From Clavelina lepadiformis (Eukaryota; Chordata; Ascidiacea; Aplousobranchia; Clavelinidae), in contig NC_135244.1 of the NCBI RefSeq assembly GCF_947623445.1, positions 4,712,001 through 4,776,000 of the forward strand: 64,000 nucleotides of DNA. The letters are read 5' to 3'. Position 1 is the first letter of the stretch; every line of letters starts with the position of its first letter. Below the pieces are notes generated by a model, which saw only the letters and a program-made list of their open reading frames with translations, did no database searches and was not told where the DNA came from. A program made the position numbers and the translations under genes. This document shows, piece after piece, positions 1 through 11,118 of this stretch.

Positions 1-14
1 GTAGTCTGTTAAAT

Positions 15-311
15 GTTGGAAAACAACTATTTATTGTTGACCATGCAAAACTGCCAAGTAGTTGGAAAATCGATTACAATTTGAGTTAACAGCAAACTTG
101 TTACGAATAAATCGATCATTTTTCATTTTGGTACCCTACTAATCGAATGGTCAATCGATTAGTATGCTTTTGGTGCCCAAACCATTGAATAATCAACCGA
201 TTACAAAAGACGAATCCTGAATTTATTCGACTAAAATTCGATTGCCAAAAAATGCTAACGATTGACATTCGATTACAATTACCCCAACCGTAATTAGTTG
301 TTTTCAGCATA
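15..311. repeat. Candidate MITE-like element with short inverted ends
   Basis: A left end reading about TGTTGGAAAACAACTA is matched in inverted orientation near 296-311 (TAGTTGTTTTCAGCA). Between them the motif CGATTA/CGATTACAA recurs at least four times. Inverted ends of about 15 bp and internal sub-repeats fit a small non-autonomous DNA transposon. I see no convincing target duplication and only one copy in the window, so the call is weak. Confidence 0.3.
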
Positions 312-1440
312 GATATCTTATATTTTTATACTTGTAGATTTTCCAGCATTTGTCCCTTGCGTTGGGTGATTGGGTTACTCTTTTCTTCGCTAATGCGGCA
401 TAGAAAGCTCTGGCATGCATTTTTTTATTAGAAATTTTGCAATGGTGCTTAGCCTTAGGTTGTTTTAGTATGGGCACAAATTTTATTTTTTAAGTTTCTT
501 GTAGAACTTCATAATTTATCAGGATATGAGATTGTTTTAAACAATTTAAGGTTGCTGAACAAATGCCGAATTACAGAATCGCCTCATTTACTGGGCTAGT
601 AACCCCTCTGCCAATGAACAGTTTTCAATTTTAAAAGAAAACAACAGAACCGGAGTTTACAAAAAAGTTTTGAATGCTGGTATAGCCTAGGCATGCAATT
701 ACAGTATCACAAATTTATTTTCTCCTGGCTCAAACCCAGATTGGAAAGTTTGTTAAGTGCACGAGGGATTAAAATTGATTGCGCATATAATAGCTAATGA
801 TTCTTTTATTGCACGGGGATTTCTCATCCAAAAATACAGCAAATTTATCAATTTAGGCTCAATCCATTTATCTGTCATATACAATTGTTCTCCAAGAAAC
901 GTACAGTTGCTAGGGCTACTTTGATAATTCTAGCATTACCCTAAAGTTTGTATGATGCACGGATTTCTCCCATGCAGAAAGTTGCCATTTTGCTTTATCT
1001 TGTATATTAAAAGTATCATATTACTTTGGCGTGGCACAAATTTTGGCATATCATGTATTGCCGTATTTGCTCTGTATCGGTCTATCAATGCAATAGGCTC
1101 ACCATAAAGAAGCTCGATGTACTTATAATGATTTAGCAATGATGTTAATGATAATATAACATGCAAAAAAATTTTGAATGAAATGTGTTTTCAAGCCTGA
1201 AAATTCGTTAAGCGTTGCTGATTTATTAACTGTGTACATGTTTTCCAACACAGCCTGTTCAGAATAAAAATATGTTGTTGATGGTAGTTGTAATTTCTAA
1301 TCACTATCATTTGATTAAAAAGTTTATTTTGGAAATAGGTTCGTGTTAGTGTTTACTCCCAGTCATAAAGCATGTTTTTACTTCTAATCATTGACAGATT
1401 GCAAGTTTTTTTGTTAATATTTTGATTGCATTTTGTAAGA
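312..1440. other. Intergenic, upstream of BCAS2
   Basis: AT-rich DNA without a convincing exon on either strand. The short open frames here lack coding character and usable splice sites. The last 60 bases before the BCAS2 start are T-rich and end in TAAG just before AATGG, which could serve as a cis or spliced-leader acceptor; this cannot be decided from sequence alone. Confidence 0.5.
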
Positions 1441-2055
1441 ATGGCTGGTGAAGTTGTTGTTGATGCACTGCCCTACTTTGACAAGGGTTATGAAGAAAGT
1501 GGTGTCCGTGAAGCTGCAATTGCTATGGTGGAAGAAGAAACAAAACGTTACCGGCCCACACGGAATTATCTTCAGTACATACCGACCATTGACACTCATG
1601 CATTTGAGACAGAGATAATGAAAAATGAATTTGAGCGGTTGGCAGCACGTCAGCCAATGGAACTTCTGAGTATGCGTCGGTATGAACTTCCTACGCCACC
1701 CAGTGGGCAGAGAAATGATATTACAGCATGGGAAGAGTGTGTAAAAAATTCCCAAGCTCAATTGCAACATCAGCAAGTTCGAATCGAAAATCTTGATCTT
1801 ATGATGGAGCATGGTTGCAATGCCTGGCGAGCGTACAATGATCATCTTGTCTTGATGCTACAAGATGCCCAGACGAAGCTTCAAAACGTCAAGAAAGCCA
1901 TTCAAGACATAAATTGGGAACGTAAAACCAAACAAATACAGGCGGGAGAAAGGTTACGAGATTTAGAGGCAAGATGGGTAAACCTGGTCAGCAAAAACTA
2001 TGAAATTGAGGAAGCTATTTTGAAACTCAAACTGGAAATTAGTTTAAATAGCTGA
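1441..2055 (+). CDS. BCAS2: Pre-mRNA-splicing factor SPF27 (BCAS2)
   Basis: Single-exon frame of 204 residues. The protein aligns along almost its whole length with human BCAS2/SPF27: the N-terminal VVVDALPYF, the ETKRYRPT block, [22 protein letters not shown], the coiled-coil half with [10 protein letters not shown] and the C-terminal [11 protein letters not shown] are all present. SPF27 is a core subunit of the nuclear PRP19 (NineTeen) complex, which acts in spliceosome activation. The frame is open a few codons upstream, but the first ATG is 1441, followed by [10 protein letters not shown] as in vertebrates. The C-terminus is about 15-20 residues shorter than human and lacks the tail after the last helix. 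NDUFA5 follows on the same strand about 520 bp downstream, too far for a typical tunicate operon. No disruption is seen. Confidence 0.95.
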   Translation: MAGEVVVDALPYFDKGYEESGVREAAIAMVEEETKRYRPTRNYLQYIPTIDTHAFETEIMKNEFERLAARQPMELLSMRRYELPTPPSGQRNDITAWEECVKNSQAQLQHQQVRIENLDLMMEHGCNAWRAYNDHLVLMLQDAQTKLQNVKKAIQDINWERKTKQIQAGERLRDLEARWVNLVSKNYEIEEAILKLKLEISLNS

Positions 2056-2573
2056 ATATTGGTAGTTGTCTTGCTTTCTCTGCCTTTCATTACAAACAAT
2101 TTTTTTATAGGAGTTAAAATCATGCATGTGGCAAAAGCTTTGGCAACAGACTGTTGAACATGGTTTTATATTTTATGCATTCATATTGCTTTTTGTGATT
2201 ATTCCTTGGTAGGATAAATATCCAAAGGATTTCTGGAAACGTTTTCTTTTTGGATACATTTTGATTATGGTATATTGTAAAAAAAATATTCCAACATTGT
2301 ACAATTGTGATAACACTGGAAAACGTTTTTGGCAGATATTTTTTGCATTGAAAGTTACATGAGTCACCATTAAAAAGATGCTTCTTGACATGCTAATATG
2401 ATTTTTCATATACATCATAATTTAGAATTGCTAGAATAAGTGATGTCCTTTTTGCTGCTAGATATGTTTGACATTAAAGTTATTGAATGTTTTAGATTTT
2501 GATGTAAAATACCTAATCACGACTGGTGGTTTTGTTTATTTCACTGGACTAAGGATATCATCTACTGGATATC
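2056..2573. other. BCAS2 3' flank / NDUFA5 5' flank
   Basis: No coding exon is visible. An ATTAAA near 2473 is a possible but weak poly(A) signal for BCAS2. The remainder is AT-rich and would hold the NDUFA5 promoter and leader. Confidence 0.4.
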
Positions 2574-4241
2574 ATGGCCAGTAAAATGGTAGGTGTAAAA
2601 TCCTGAATTTCTGCCTAGCCTGTGTCATAACGTGCTTAGGATTTTCTTTTTTTTTTCAGACAACTGGCCTTGTTGGCTTGGCTGTGGAAGCTTATCCACA
2701 GAAAAAACTTAAAATCTTATACGAGAACATTTTAAAGACAGTGTCAGCAATGCCAAGCAGTGCTGTTTATAGAAAATACACAGAGACACTTGCAAGTCAA
2801 AGATTAAAGGATATCAAAGAGGTGAGCATGTCGTGCATAATATATATGTGTATGAGTTTTGTTAAAAAATGTTGTAGCCAGCATGTAGGCATAGAAAATA
2901 CAGATTTATGTAGCTAAGAACTTTTGCTTCAGAATCGCCAAAAACACTCCCCTTTCGGAGTTAACACCCTTCTTCATTACTAGTAACTCCTCTAATTCAA
3001 CTCCTTTCTGCAAAGCTATGGTGCTTCTTTGTCGCTTTTCCTTAACTTTCTATCGTGATAGAGATCACATCCATCTCAGAGTAGTTTTTGATTTAGGGAG
3101 AAATTGAAGCCATGGGTGTCTGAGTCGAGTGAATAAAGGACCTGGCCAAAATAATGGAATTACATGGGCAGTATGAGTGGGGGCATTGTTGTAGCAAACT
3201 TTCCAATTTTTCACCGCCCATGTTTGATTGCTTGTGACACACATCCAGCTTCATAAAAGCTACGGTGGTATATTCCTTATTCATTTTTCGAACTACTGAT
3301 GCATATTCATGATGCACAAAACCAAGTAGGTCAAATAAATAACTCAGCAGTACTTTAACATTGCGGAGACACTTACATGCTTTTTTGAGCTTTAGTAACG
3401 CCAGATATTTCCAAGAGAGAACTGGAGCAAGTAACATTTTGTTTTGGAATCGTGTCCAAACACCAGTTGTATTAGTTTTCATACAGGCCTGCCCAATACT
3501 CTTGATTTTATCAACTTGACTACCACCAAGTTTTAGATTGAATGTAATGCATTATTTCTGTTTGGTTCGTTTTGCCATTTTGTATAAGACCAAAAATCTA
3601 ACAGCGCACTACAAGTATGAACCCTAAGCATAAAAGAAATATAGCTGCAGCTACCTAGGTCAAAAACTTTTATACATGCACGAGAAGGATGGAGTCTACT
3701 AAAAACACTTCACCAACATGACATTATTTGTAGTGGGAAAAGTAAAGTCGGATAGTTTTTGAAGACACTTCATATGTTGGTTGTTGTGTTCAGGACAACA
3801 TATTATATAAATTTTTCAAATTAGCTTAGATATCTACTTAAACTTGCAAGCTGGATAAAGTAGATAAACATATTCTCGTTTCAATATCTTTAACATAGAT
3901 TTTAAGTAGGAGTAAATTTTGAATCAGTTAATAGGAATGTAGGATATTTATATAGAATCATTTTATATACGGTATATACTGGTAACTATAACTTTGAATA
4001 TGATCATTACCTTTCAGACATTAGCCATCAATATATAGCAGGTCAAATCATTCTTAGGCTTTCATTTTATTATCAGACCCCCGACCTTGTGCAATTGGAG
4101 GAAAAATGGGGAGCAGGCCAGCTGGAAGAAGTTATCGAACAAGCAAAGTCCGAATTGACTCTCGCGCGCAAAATGAACAAGTGGAAACCATGGGAACCTC
4201 TTGTTACTGCTCCCCCTCCTGGGCAGTGGGATTGGCCATGA
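2574..4241 (+). CDS. NDUFA5: NADH dehydrogenase 1 alpha subcomplex subunit 5
   Basis: Three exons: 2574-2588, 2660-2821 and 4077-4241, joining in phase 0 at both introns with GT-AG sites (GTAGGT/TTTCAG and GTGAGC/TATCAG). The product is 113 residues; human NDUFA5 is 116. Recognisable blocks are TTGLVGLAV near residue 6, the KLKILYENIL helix, YRKYTE, and the C-terminal stretch with GQLEEVI, LARKM and KPWEPL ending QWDWP. The protein is an accessory subunit of the peripheral arm of mitochondrial complex I, facing the matrix. The first coding exon is only five codons, which is why a simple frame search misses the start. An AATAAA lies at 4278-4283, 37 bp after the stop. Intron 2 (about 1.25 kb) hosts a decayed mariner transposase. 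Confidence 0.95.
3085..3490 (-). mobile_element. Decayed mariner-family transposase fragment in NDUFA5 intron 2
   Basis: On the minus strand the translation contains a stretch with the pattern of mariner transposases: RNVKVLLSYLFD, then GFVHHEY and NKEYTT, corresponding to the NVKVLLTVFFD / VVHHEF / NKEYY catalytic-core block of the Tc1/mariner superfamily. A second frame continues the match with NNAPTHTAH (the family's DNAPAHTA). The frame changes between the two pieces, so it is an inactive remnant. I did not find clear terminal inverted repeats, so the element's ends are uncertain. Confidence 0.7.
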
Positions 4242-4277
4242 TTTAACCCGTTTTTTCTCTAAATAATATTTTCATCG

Positions 4278-4283
4278 AATAAA
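4278..4283 (+). terminator. Poly(A) signal of NDUFA5
   Basis: Perfect AATAAA 37 bases downstream of the NDUFA5 stop codon, the expected spacing for 3' end formation. Confidence 0.75.
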
Positions 4284-4497
4284 TAGTATGCACCAGCCCA
4301 TTTCTGGCGTTCAGATTTTGATATTTCTAGCACATGGAAACGAAATGGTTCCCAGGTTGTTTTCTGAAAATTTCAAACACAGTGACGTAACGCTAGATCT
4401 TTTCTCAGGAAAGTTTAAATACACCACAGTTAGTCAGCAGGGAACGTTAACATGTAGTTTGCTACCTTGCTTTAATTTCTTCGTTGGATTCAAAATG

Positions 4498-5076
4498 GTG
4501 GTCGACTAATCGTGTATTTTGAAGCGCAGATATTGAACACTCGTGTCGCTAATGGGTAAATATAAGCAAAACCATATATCACCGGTCGATAGTAATTCGC
4601 CTTACCTGAATGCACCACCACGAACTATAGAAATAACATATGCATGTGTGTTTATTAGCAGTAAAATCGATAACAATAGTACTAGTGGATACATATTAAG
4701 CAAGCAAAAGATTTCAGAAGACATTTCTTGTCAAAAGGAGGGTGGCAGCATATAAAACGCACCATGCAAATTATCGAGCAGTTGCCATATCAGTAGCTCA
4801 CTGTGGAACTAAAGCGTCATTTACGCTATAGAATACAATTGCAACGCATTTTGGCGTGAACGCTATCACCGCGTTCTTAGAAACAATGTCAATGGTGTCG
4901 TTCAACAAAATAAAATCATTCATTAAACGATAAATATAAAGCAGTTTTTTGCCGGTTAAAAATATTGATAACAGTCACCTGCAGGCAAAAATTCAAAACA
5001 GGGCACTAATTCATCAACAGGAATTCATATAACGAATCCCGTCTCATTTGATAGCAGTGGACGCCTTAGCGTAATA
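4498..5076. repeat. ~580 bp dispersed repeat, copy 1
   Basis: Almost identical by eye to 9302-9891 from the shared left edge GTGGTCGACTAA to the shared right edge GACGCCTTAGCGTAATA. Flanking DNA is unrelated, so this is a discrete mobile-like unit and not a larger duplication. No coding frame longer than about 70 codons and no clear terminal inverted repeat. The two edges resemble each other in direct orientation (AGTGG...TAAGCGT versus AGTGG...TTAGCGT). Family not recognised. Confidence 0.75.
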
Positions 5077-7022
5077 GCAGGACCTGACGATTGTGAGTCA
5101 TCGTGCAAGTCCTCTATCTGTTTGATATTTACGCAACTTCAGTGAGTAGGTTGTAAGTTACCTTAAAAGCTTTATTTGATCTTTTTCAGGGTAAATATTT
5201 ACTATACTTGTGTTTGCAACGCAATTATTTGAATTTTGAGCAATAACCAGTTTGAACCCAGTTTTGGTTCCTTTTTTCAATAGAAGCTTTCAGTTAGCCT
5301 AGTTGGTTAGTAGTACAGCTTGTACAGAATCCAAAGGTCTTAAATTCAAGAGAGGATAAATGGATTTTTAAGTTTTTGAAACAGGATAAACAGTTTTGAC
5401 TAAGATCATATTTGTATACGTAATTATACAGTTGCTCGATCGTATCAAAGTATGACTTCAGTAAAAATATATCGAGAAGTCAGAAAAACAGCAATATGAT
5501 CACAAGTTTATTTCTATCTTATAAGCGTCAAAGATGCATGTAGTGTTAGTGAACATGAATTTTACATAGTAACTCAAAAATGCAATTTCTATATACTATA
5601 GTAAGTATATAGCCTGCCATAAAACTCAAGTTAAGGTAACGTAATGATGGCGTACCACAAGTATATTTGGAGTAATAAAAGAAATGTTTAATTCAATGTG
5701 GATTATGCAGTAGTTGCGTTTACTAAAAATGAATAAACGTACTGTGCTTTTATTTATTTTTACGGGAACCCGGAACTGGCTCATGTCCCTGTCAAAAGTT
5801 TTTGTTGCTTATGCTACAAGGATAGATTTAACTCTGCAGTTAATAAAGAAATTTAATTAAATGTTGAAAAATTCTGTTGAACTATTGTTAATGTTGGAGT
5901 TAGGTCAAAGTATGGGTTTTTTAGTTTATGAGAATATCCAAGTTGACATTAATCATTAGCATAAAATATACAAAATGAAATTTAATCTTTTACGGCATAA
6001 CAAACACGGTCTTTGTCGTATTGCGACCTATAAAGTATTTTTTTCTTGATCTTTTATAAAGTTAAGTCACAAATGTTTATAACGTCTGGGACCTTTAATT
6101 CAGCCAACTGCAATTTTGCAGTACACATACAATATATTACTGGATCAATTTTCTGAATGAATGAATTCTGCTATTAAAGGTACTGTAGATTGCATTATAC
6201 AGTTAAAAAAGTGTGTGCACCCGGTCTGTATTAAACAGTTAATATGTAACCGACGGAATCAAAAAATAACTTATTGTTTGATAATTAATGTTAACGGACG
6301 GAAACAATATCATCACGTGATTACATTGTGGTAATATTGATCTTACAAATTGTAAATATATACAATGCAGGAAAGTTTGAAATCCGACTTAAAAACCATT
6401 CGGTTGCATTCAGAGCAACAAATGCAGGAATCATGTTGTAGTCGTCGATTTTTCTCATTTTGTGCCAAGACTTGTCACGGCAAGTTCCACACTAAATTGC
6501 TTCACATCAAAGTTACTTGAATTTATTATTGTAAGTTTTGTATTTACAAAACCTGCCACCAAGAGACTCAGTGATAGGTCACTTAATTAAACGCGTCCGA
6601 ATTCTCGAAACTTAGGTCTGGACAGGTTTACAGTTTTTTTATGAAAGGCTAAACATTTCATATTTAAATTATGACGAAATTAGGACTTAGAAATCAGCTA
6701 GGGCGAATTTAGAAAGACCATTGTTTTCAAGCTTTACCAAAGGAATTATAATAGTAGCTACATTGGGGATTGGACACGAGCCATATGTATTGCGAGACCA
6801 ATGCTTGAACAAACATGAGCCGAAAAACATGAGTGAACACTAATATTTTGCCCTTGTGTTAATAACTACGGTTTCTGTTTCGACAGCTCACGTAAGTTGT
6901 TCTGTTTGCGAGAAAGGTTGGACTGCAAGTTGTTGCAAAACAGCAAAGTGACTTTGGCTTCAGCGTTACAAGACTGAATGATTTGTTCTGAGACAAACAA
7001 CGTTTGACATCTACATACCTAG
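5077..7022. other. Gene-poor interval
   Basis: AT-rich sequence with no convincing protein gene. The only structured items are a degenerate tRNA-like stretch near 5293-5350 and, at the right end, a possible leader exon ending in AG before GTAAGT at 7023 for the small frame at 7171. Confidence 0.45.
5293..5355 (+). repeat. Degenerate tRNA-like sequence (possible SINE head)
   Basis: TTAGCCTAGTTGGTTAG matches a pol III A-box in a tRNA D-arm, and about 35 bases later GGTCTTAAATTCAAG is a poor B-box/T-arm match. There is no acceptor-stem pairing, so it is not a functional tRNA. A decayed tRNA-derived SINE is possible. Confidence 0.25.
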
Positions 7023-7170
7023 GTAAGTTGAAAGCGCGTTGTTATTTTTATCCGTCAGCATTAATTGCGCTACTTGATTATTAAATACTAATGTTACTAC
7101 TGCCGTTTGCGAAAATTTATCTTTGATTTGTTTAAATAGAACTCCTGAAGTGTTCCAAAAAGTAACAGAC

Positions 7171-7353
7171 ATGGTGTCACCGCCACACATTCTTTCACTC
7201 TCAATATGCTCAAAAGCAGCTGCACTTTCGGGTACAGTTGCGGCTGCTGGAGCTCCAGCCATCATTATTGCAGTTGGAATCGCCGCTGGGATTGCGGTTT
7301 TTAGCTTTTTTGCAAGCAAGAAAAACAAACGCGATTCCCATAAATCGCAATAG
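7171..7353 (+). CDS. Small hydrophobic membrane protein (hypothetical)
   Basis: Open frame of 60 residues from the first ATG. An Ala/Gly-rich hydrophobic segment (about residues 24-48, including PAIIIAVGIAAGIAVFSFF) is followed by a basic tail SKKNKR, the pattern of a single-pass protein with its C-terminus in the cytosol. Support for a real transcript: a good 5' splice site AG/GTAAGT at 7022/7023 and an acceptor TTTAAATAG at 7139, which would remove a 117-bp leader intron and leave a short 5' UTR before the ATG. The frame is richer in GC than its surroundings. I recognise no family; the Ala/Gly-rich stretch loosely recalls small interferon-inducible membrane proteins, but there is no firm motif. 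It could be a chance frame. Confidence 0.4.
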   Translation: MVSPPHILSLSICSKAAALSGTVAAAGAPAIIIAVGIAAGIAVFSFFASKKNKRDSHKSQ

Positions 7354-9301
7354 TTTCTATTGATCAAGAGTATACATTAGCCTCGTCAATTTTTGAGCTG
7401 GTTATCTTAATCAAAATGTCATGTCCAATGATTGAATATGTTTTGCCTGACCGTAATTTATGCAAAAGTATGTAGAAAATTTTCGCGCAGTTATGTTTTA
7501 GAACTGTACATCGGAAAAATGAAGAAATTTAGGACGTGAGAAGTTAGCAGTTATGGTTTTGTAAATACAGTAATTATACAATAGATTGTATTATTATGTA
7601 ATGTAAATATCACCAAAACTGAAACGGATTTGTTTTTAAGCTTAATCCTGTTGTACTACAGGCTAGACTTAGAGTGCTAGACCCTATCCACTATACCGAA
7701 GTTAGATGAATTGATATAGCTAGCACACCGTTCCAAATACCAACGTTTGAAGAATAACTGAAAGTGAAGTTCAAGCGGCGTTTTTCTTTACAATCGGAGT
7801 AATAGGTCAATACACTTGCTAAGTAGCAGATGTGGAAAGGTGGTTGATCATAGAAAAATACATATTGAAGGGTCATTTATGAACTATAGTGACGTGCAAC
7901 TTACTCCAATGCAATATTACTCATTTTGCTTTTTTTATTTTGTTCACATTCTAATTATTTCTTTCTCCTATACATTTCATAAGTGTCGATAACGACTTGG
8001 AATTCTGACGAAAGAAGTTTTAATGTGTTAAAATCATAGAAAAGTGATACACAAAGATAAGATATTTTGTTCTTAGAGCAACAGGTAAAGCCGGTTGAAG
8101 GTATGCTTGATTTCATATATCAATTGACTCGAGTCACTTATATCAAGACTCGTTTTGACTGGAGATTGAAAAGGTAAATGACTTCACTTGCGACTAGAGT
8201 TTGATGACTTGGTTACGACTTTACTTTTGGCCCTGACCAATAACATGACCGAGGATTGTTTCTGCTGACCTGTCCTCAATTTACGTGTTTTAGACTGCCT
8301 ACCACAATGTGGAAGCATTTAGCAACTTTTTCACATTACTTTAAGGAATGTATAGGCACATCTATCTTTTCACTATCGGCTCAAATAGACTTACTGAAGT
8401 CTGTTGTGTACGTATCCTACATAAAACGCATATCGTACAAAGAAAGAAAATTGTTGCAACATGCATGTTAGTAACTTGCAGACCTACGCAATATTCTGCA
8501 TCTTACGATCACTTTCTTATTTTGACGTGTTTGATTCTATGATTTAATGCCAATGCTTTTGTGTACACTCTATAACAAAAATTATACAAATCACATCTTG
8601 ACCACAGCGGGATATAATCAAAGTATAATACTATGCAAATATATAGAAGGCAGGTGAACAATACCCCTTCGTTTCGGTCAAGCATACATAGACAGAACAC
8701 CTTTCGGTCAGCAGGCAATGGTAAATCGATTGCTCATCTAGTTTAATTTTGTTTATAGTACACTTTAAAAAGTTTAAAGGAATGTGTAAATACAATAATT
8801 ATACAGAAAACGCTGTTCTTTTAACGAAAAATACGATACACGATACATCATTCATTATAGAAAAGAAATTAATATATTGCTATGATTGTGTTACACTTGT
8901 TTTTGACCTGTATCTGTTACGTTTCTCCCTTGCGGCCGATTGCGCGTTTCAGTGGTTAATTAAGCACGTGTGTCTTTTTGTCGACGTGTGTCCGACAAGT
9001 AGTTGGACTGACAGTTTTGTATTGGAGCTCCTGAAATGAGCTGTGTGAACGAAAACTTGACCTAACTGCTATTAAATAAAACATGTGCCTGTAATTCTAT
9101 AAGAGTGAGGACAACAAAACGTAACAATTATGACAATACGATGGTGATCGAGGACTGAGTTATTTTAACCAGAGATAATGGTTGCGGGCAAAATGTTTGT
9201 CAGTTCTCTGTAAAAATAACGTGGATCAATGTGTGTTGTATGATTATTTAAATTGGCAAACGGTCGGTTACTTGAAAACCATTGCTAGTCACGGACTCAC
9301 A
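7354..9301. other. Gene-poor interval
   Basis: No supported exon. Several frames of 60-96 codons occur on both strands but lack splice context or motifs. A degenerate tRNA-like stretch is noted near 7645-7703 on the minus strand. Confidence 0.45.
7645..7703 (-). repeat. Degenerate tRNA-like sequence
   Basis: The minus strand reads TCGGTATAGTGGATAGGG, close to a tRNA D-arm/A-box, followed by CTCTAAGTCTAG where an anticodon arm would lie. The T-arm is not convincing. Likely a decayed tRNA-derived repeat or chance. Confidence 0.2.
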
Positions 9302-9891
9302 GTGGTCGACTAAGCGTGTATTTTGAAGCGCAGATATTGAACACTCGTGTCGCTAATGGGTAAATATAAGCAAAACCATATACCACCGGTCGATCGTAAT
9401 TCGCCTTACCTGAATGCACCACCATGAACTATAGAAATAACATATGCATATGTGTTTATTAGCAGTACAATCGATAACAATAGTAATAGTGGATACATAA
9501 AGCAAGCAAAAGATTTCAGAAGACGTTTCTTGTCAATAGGAGGGTGGCAGCATATAAAACGCACGATGCAAATTATTTATCGAGCAGTTGCCATATCAGT
9601 AGCTCACTGTGGAACTAAAGCGCCATTTACGTTATGAAATACAATTGCAATGCATTTTGACGTAAACGCCATCACCGCGTTCTTAGAAACAATGTCATGG
9701 TGTCGTCCAACAAAATAAAATTATTATTCATTAAAGATTAAACGATAAATATAAAGCAGTTTTTTGCCGGTTAAAAATATTGATAACAGTCACCTACAGA
9801 CAAAAATTCAAAACAGGGCACTAATTCATCAACAGGAATTCATATAACGAATCCCGTCTCATTTGATAGCAGTGGACGCCTTAGCGTAATA
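9302..9891. repeat. ~590 bp dispersed repeat, copy 2
   Basis: Second copy of the unit at 4498-5076, in the same orientation and separated by about 4.2 kb of unrelated DNA. It has a few small indels relative to copy 1 (for example an extra TTAT and a short insertion near 9720) and scattered substitutions, which suggests recent movement or gene conversion. No transposase frame. Confidence 0.75.
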
Positions 9892-11118
9892 TCACGATGC
9901 TTTCAATCTACGTCAGTGTTTCTATCGCCTAAAATGTTTGGTCGGAATAAAAGCTAGGACGGATAGGGTAGGCTACCTAAGATAATTTAGACATATGTGC
10001 TAACAGTTTCGTAAATTTCTGCCATTTTCATAAAATTTGTACGCAATGCACGGCCTTTGACCATCACAATGCTCATACTGGCAAAGTAGGTTTTTGGAGG
10101 CTGTGGCCTTTTCTTAGCAGTGAAATTTACACTCTGAACAATTTGACTCAAAGTTTGTCATCATTTTTTTCGTCTGGCCTGAAAGTTGATGTACTTGTGG
10201 TCAGGCCGTTGTTTGCTTCAGCCTGTAAGAGTAAAATGATTCTTTGATGTAATGAGAGTTATTAACTTCATTATGGAAACTATATTTTCTAGTTGTCTAC
10301 TGCGATAAAAAAAGAACTGTGCAGGATGGCTGTGACGAGTTATGAGATACAGCACCACAAATATTTAAGGATGAATGCCATAGACATCAACTAATTTTTG
10401 CCCACCCACTCACGATGTCTACATGTATATCACATTCCTTATAGGCTACTTCAGACTCATTTAAAGTATTTTAGCGTTTAATGCGCCAATGACATGACAT
10501 AAATTTCACTCGACTGCTTGTTGGTGTTATGAAAGCTAGCTTCTTGTATAGTTTTACGTTGCAGTGAAAAGCCTTGTACAAACAAATAGGCACGACTGTT
10601 TTATATCTCGATTTGTATAAAACAAAATTCCATAAATCACTGAAAAACATGGCGGACCATGACTAATCATTTGATCATTCTTAAATGTTACAGTGCTGGA
10701 GTAGTCTTATCAATTTCAAACGTTCTAAGTCAAACTTACCCCGGCTGGCGGTGCGGTAGTTCTTCTCTCCTCCTCAACAAGCGGATTGTTGTACGACTGA
10801 AAGTGGAAGTGTGTGTTAGTCGATATTGTTATCAAGCCGTCAGATTACTAAGCCAGTTTTTGTTTACATATAAAACCAATAAACAACACACAGTTTGCGG
10901 TTTTAGGTCAGATACGTTTCATGGAGTCCTTACAAGCTTACAATAAGCTTAAATTAGTCCACTCTACACAGTTTACCATTAGGTAGGAAATTGAAACGTG
11001 AGTCCAAGAATAAAGGTTAGTGGTTAGTAAAAGAAGTTGTTTATCAAAAATTAACAGTAGTTTCAAAGGCATTTCATAGCAAATTCTGCGTTTTAAGCAT
11101 TTGGTAGTGCGTTAGCAA
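9892..11118. other. Interval downstream of the mucin gene
   Basis: No coding exon supported on either strand. The right end would contain the 3' UTR of the minus-strand mucin; I do not see a confident poly(A) signal for it. Confidence 0.4.

Noticed and set aside
1441-4241. BCAS2 and NDUFA5 as an operon with spliced-leader trans-splicing
   Set aside because: About 520 bp separates the two coding regions, larger than typical tunicate operons, and no polycistronic signal can be shown. Spliced-leader use cannot be judged without RNA.
5293-7703. tRNA genes
   Set aside because: Two A-box-like stretches were seen, but neither has a full cloverleaf, anticodon stem and T-arm together; kept only as degenerate tRNA-like repeats.
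8749-9039. Plus-strand 96-codon frame
   Set aside because: Composition fits AT-rich chance sequence; no motif, splice partner or conservation cue.
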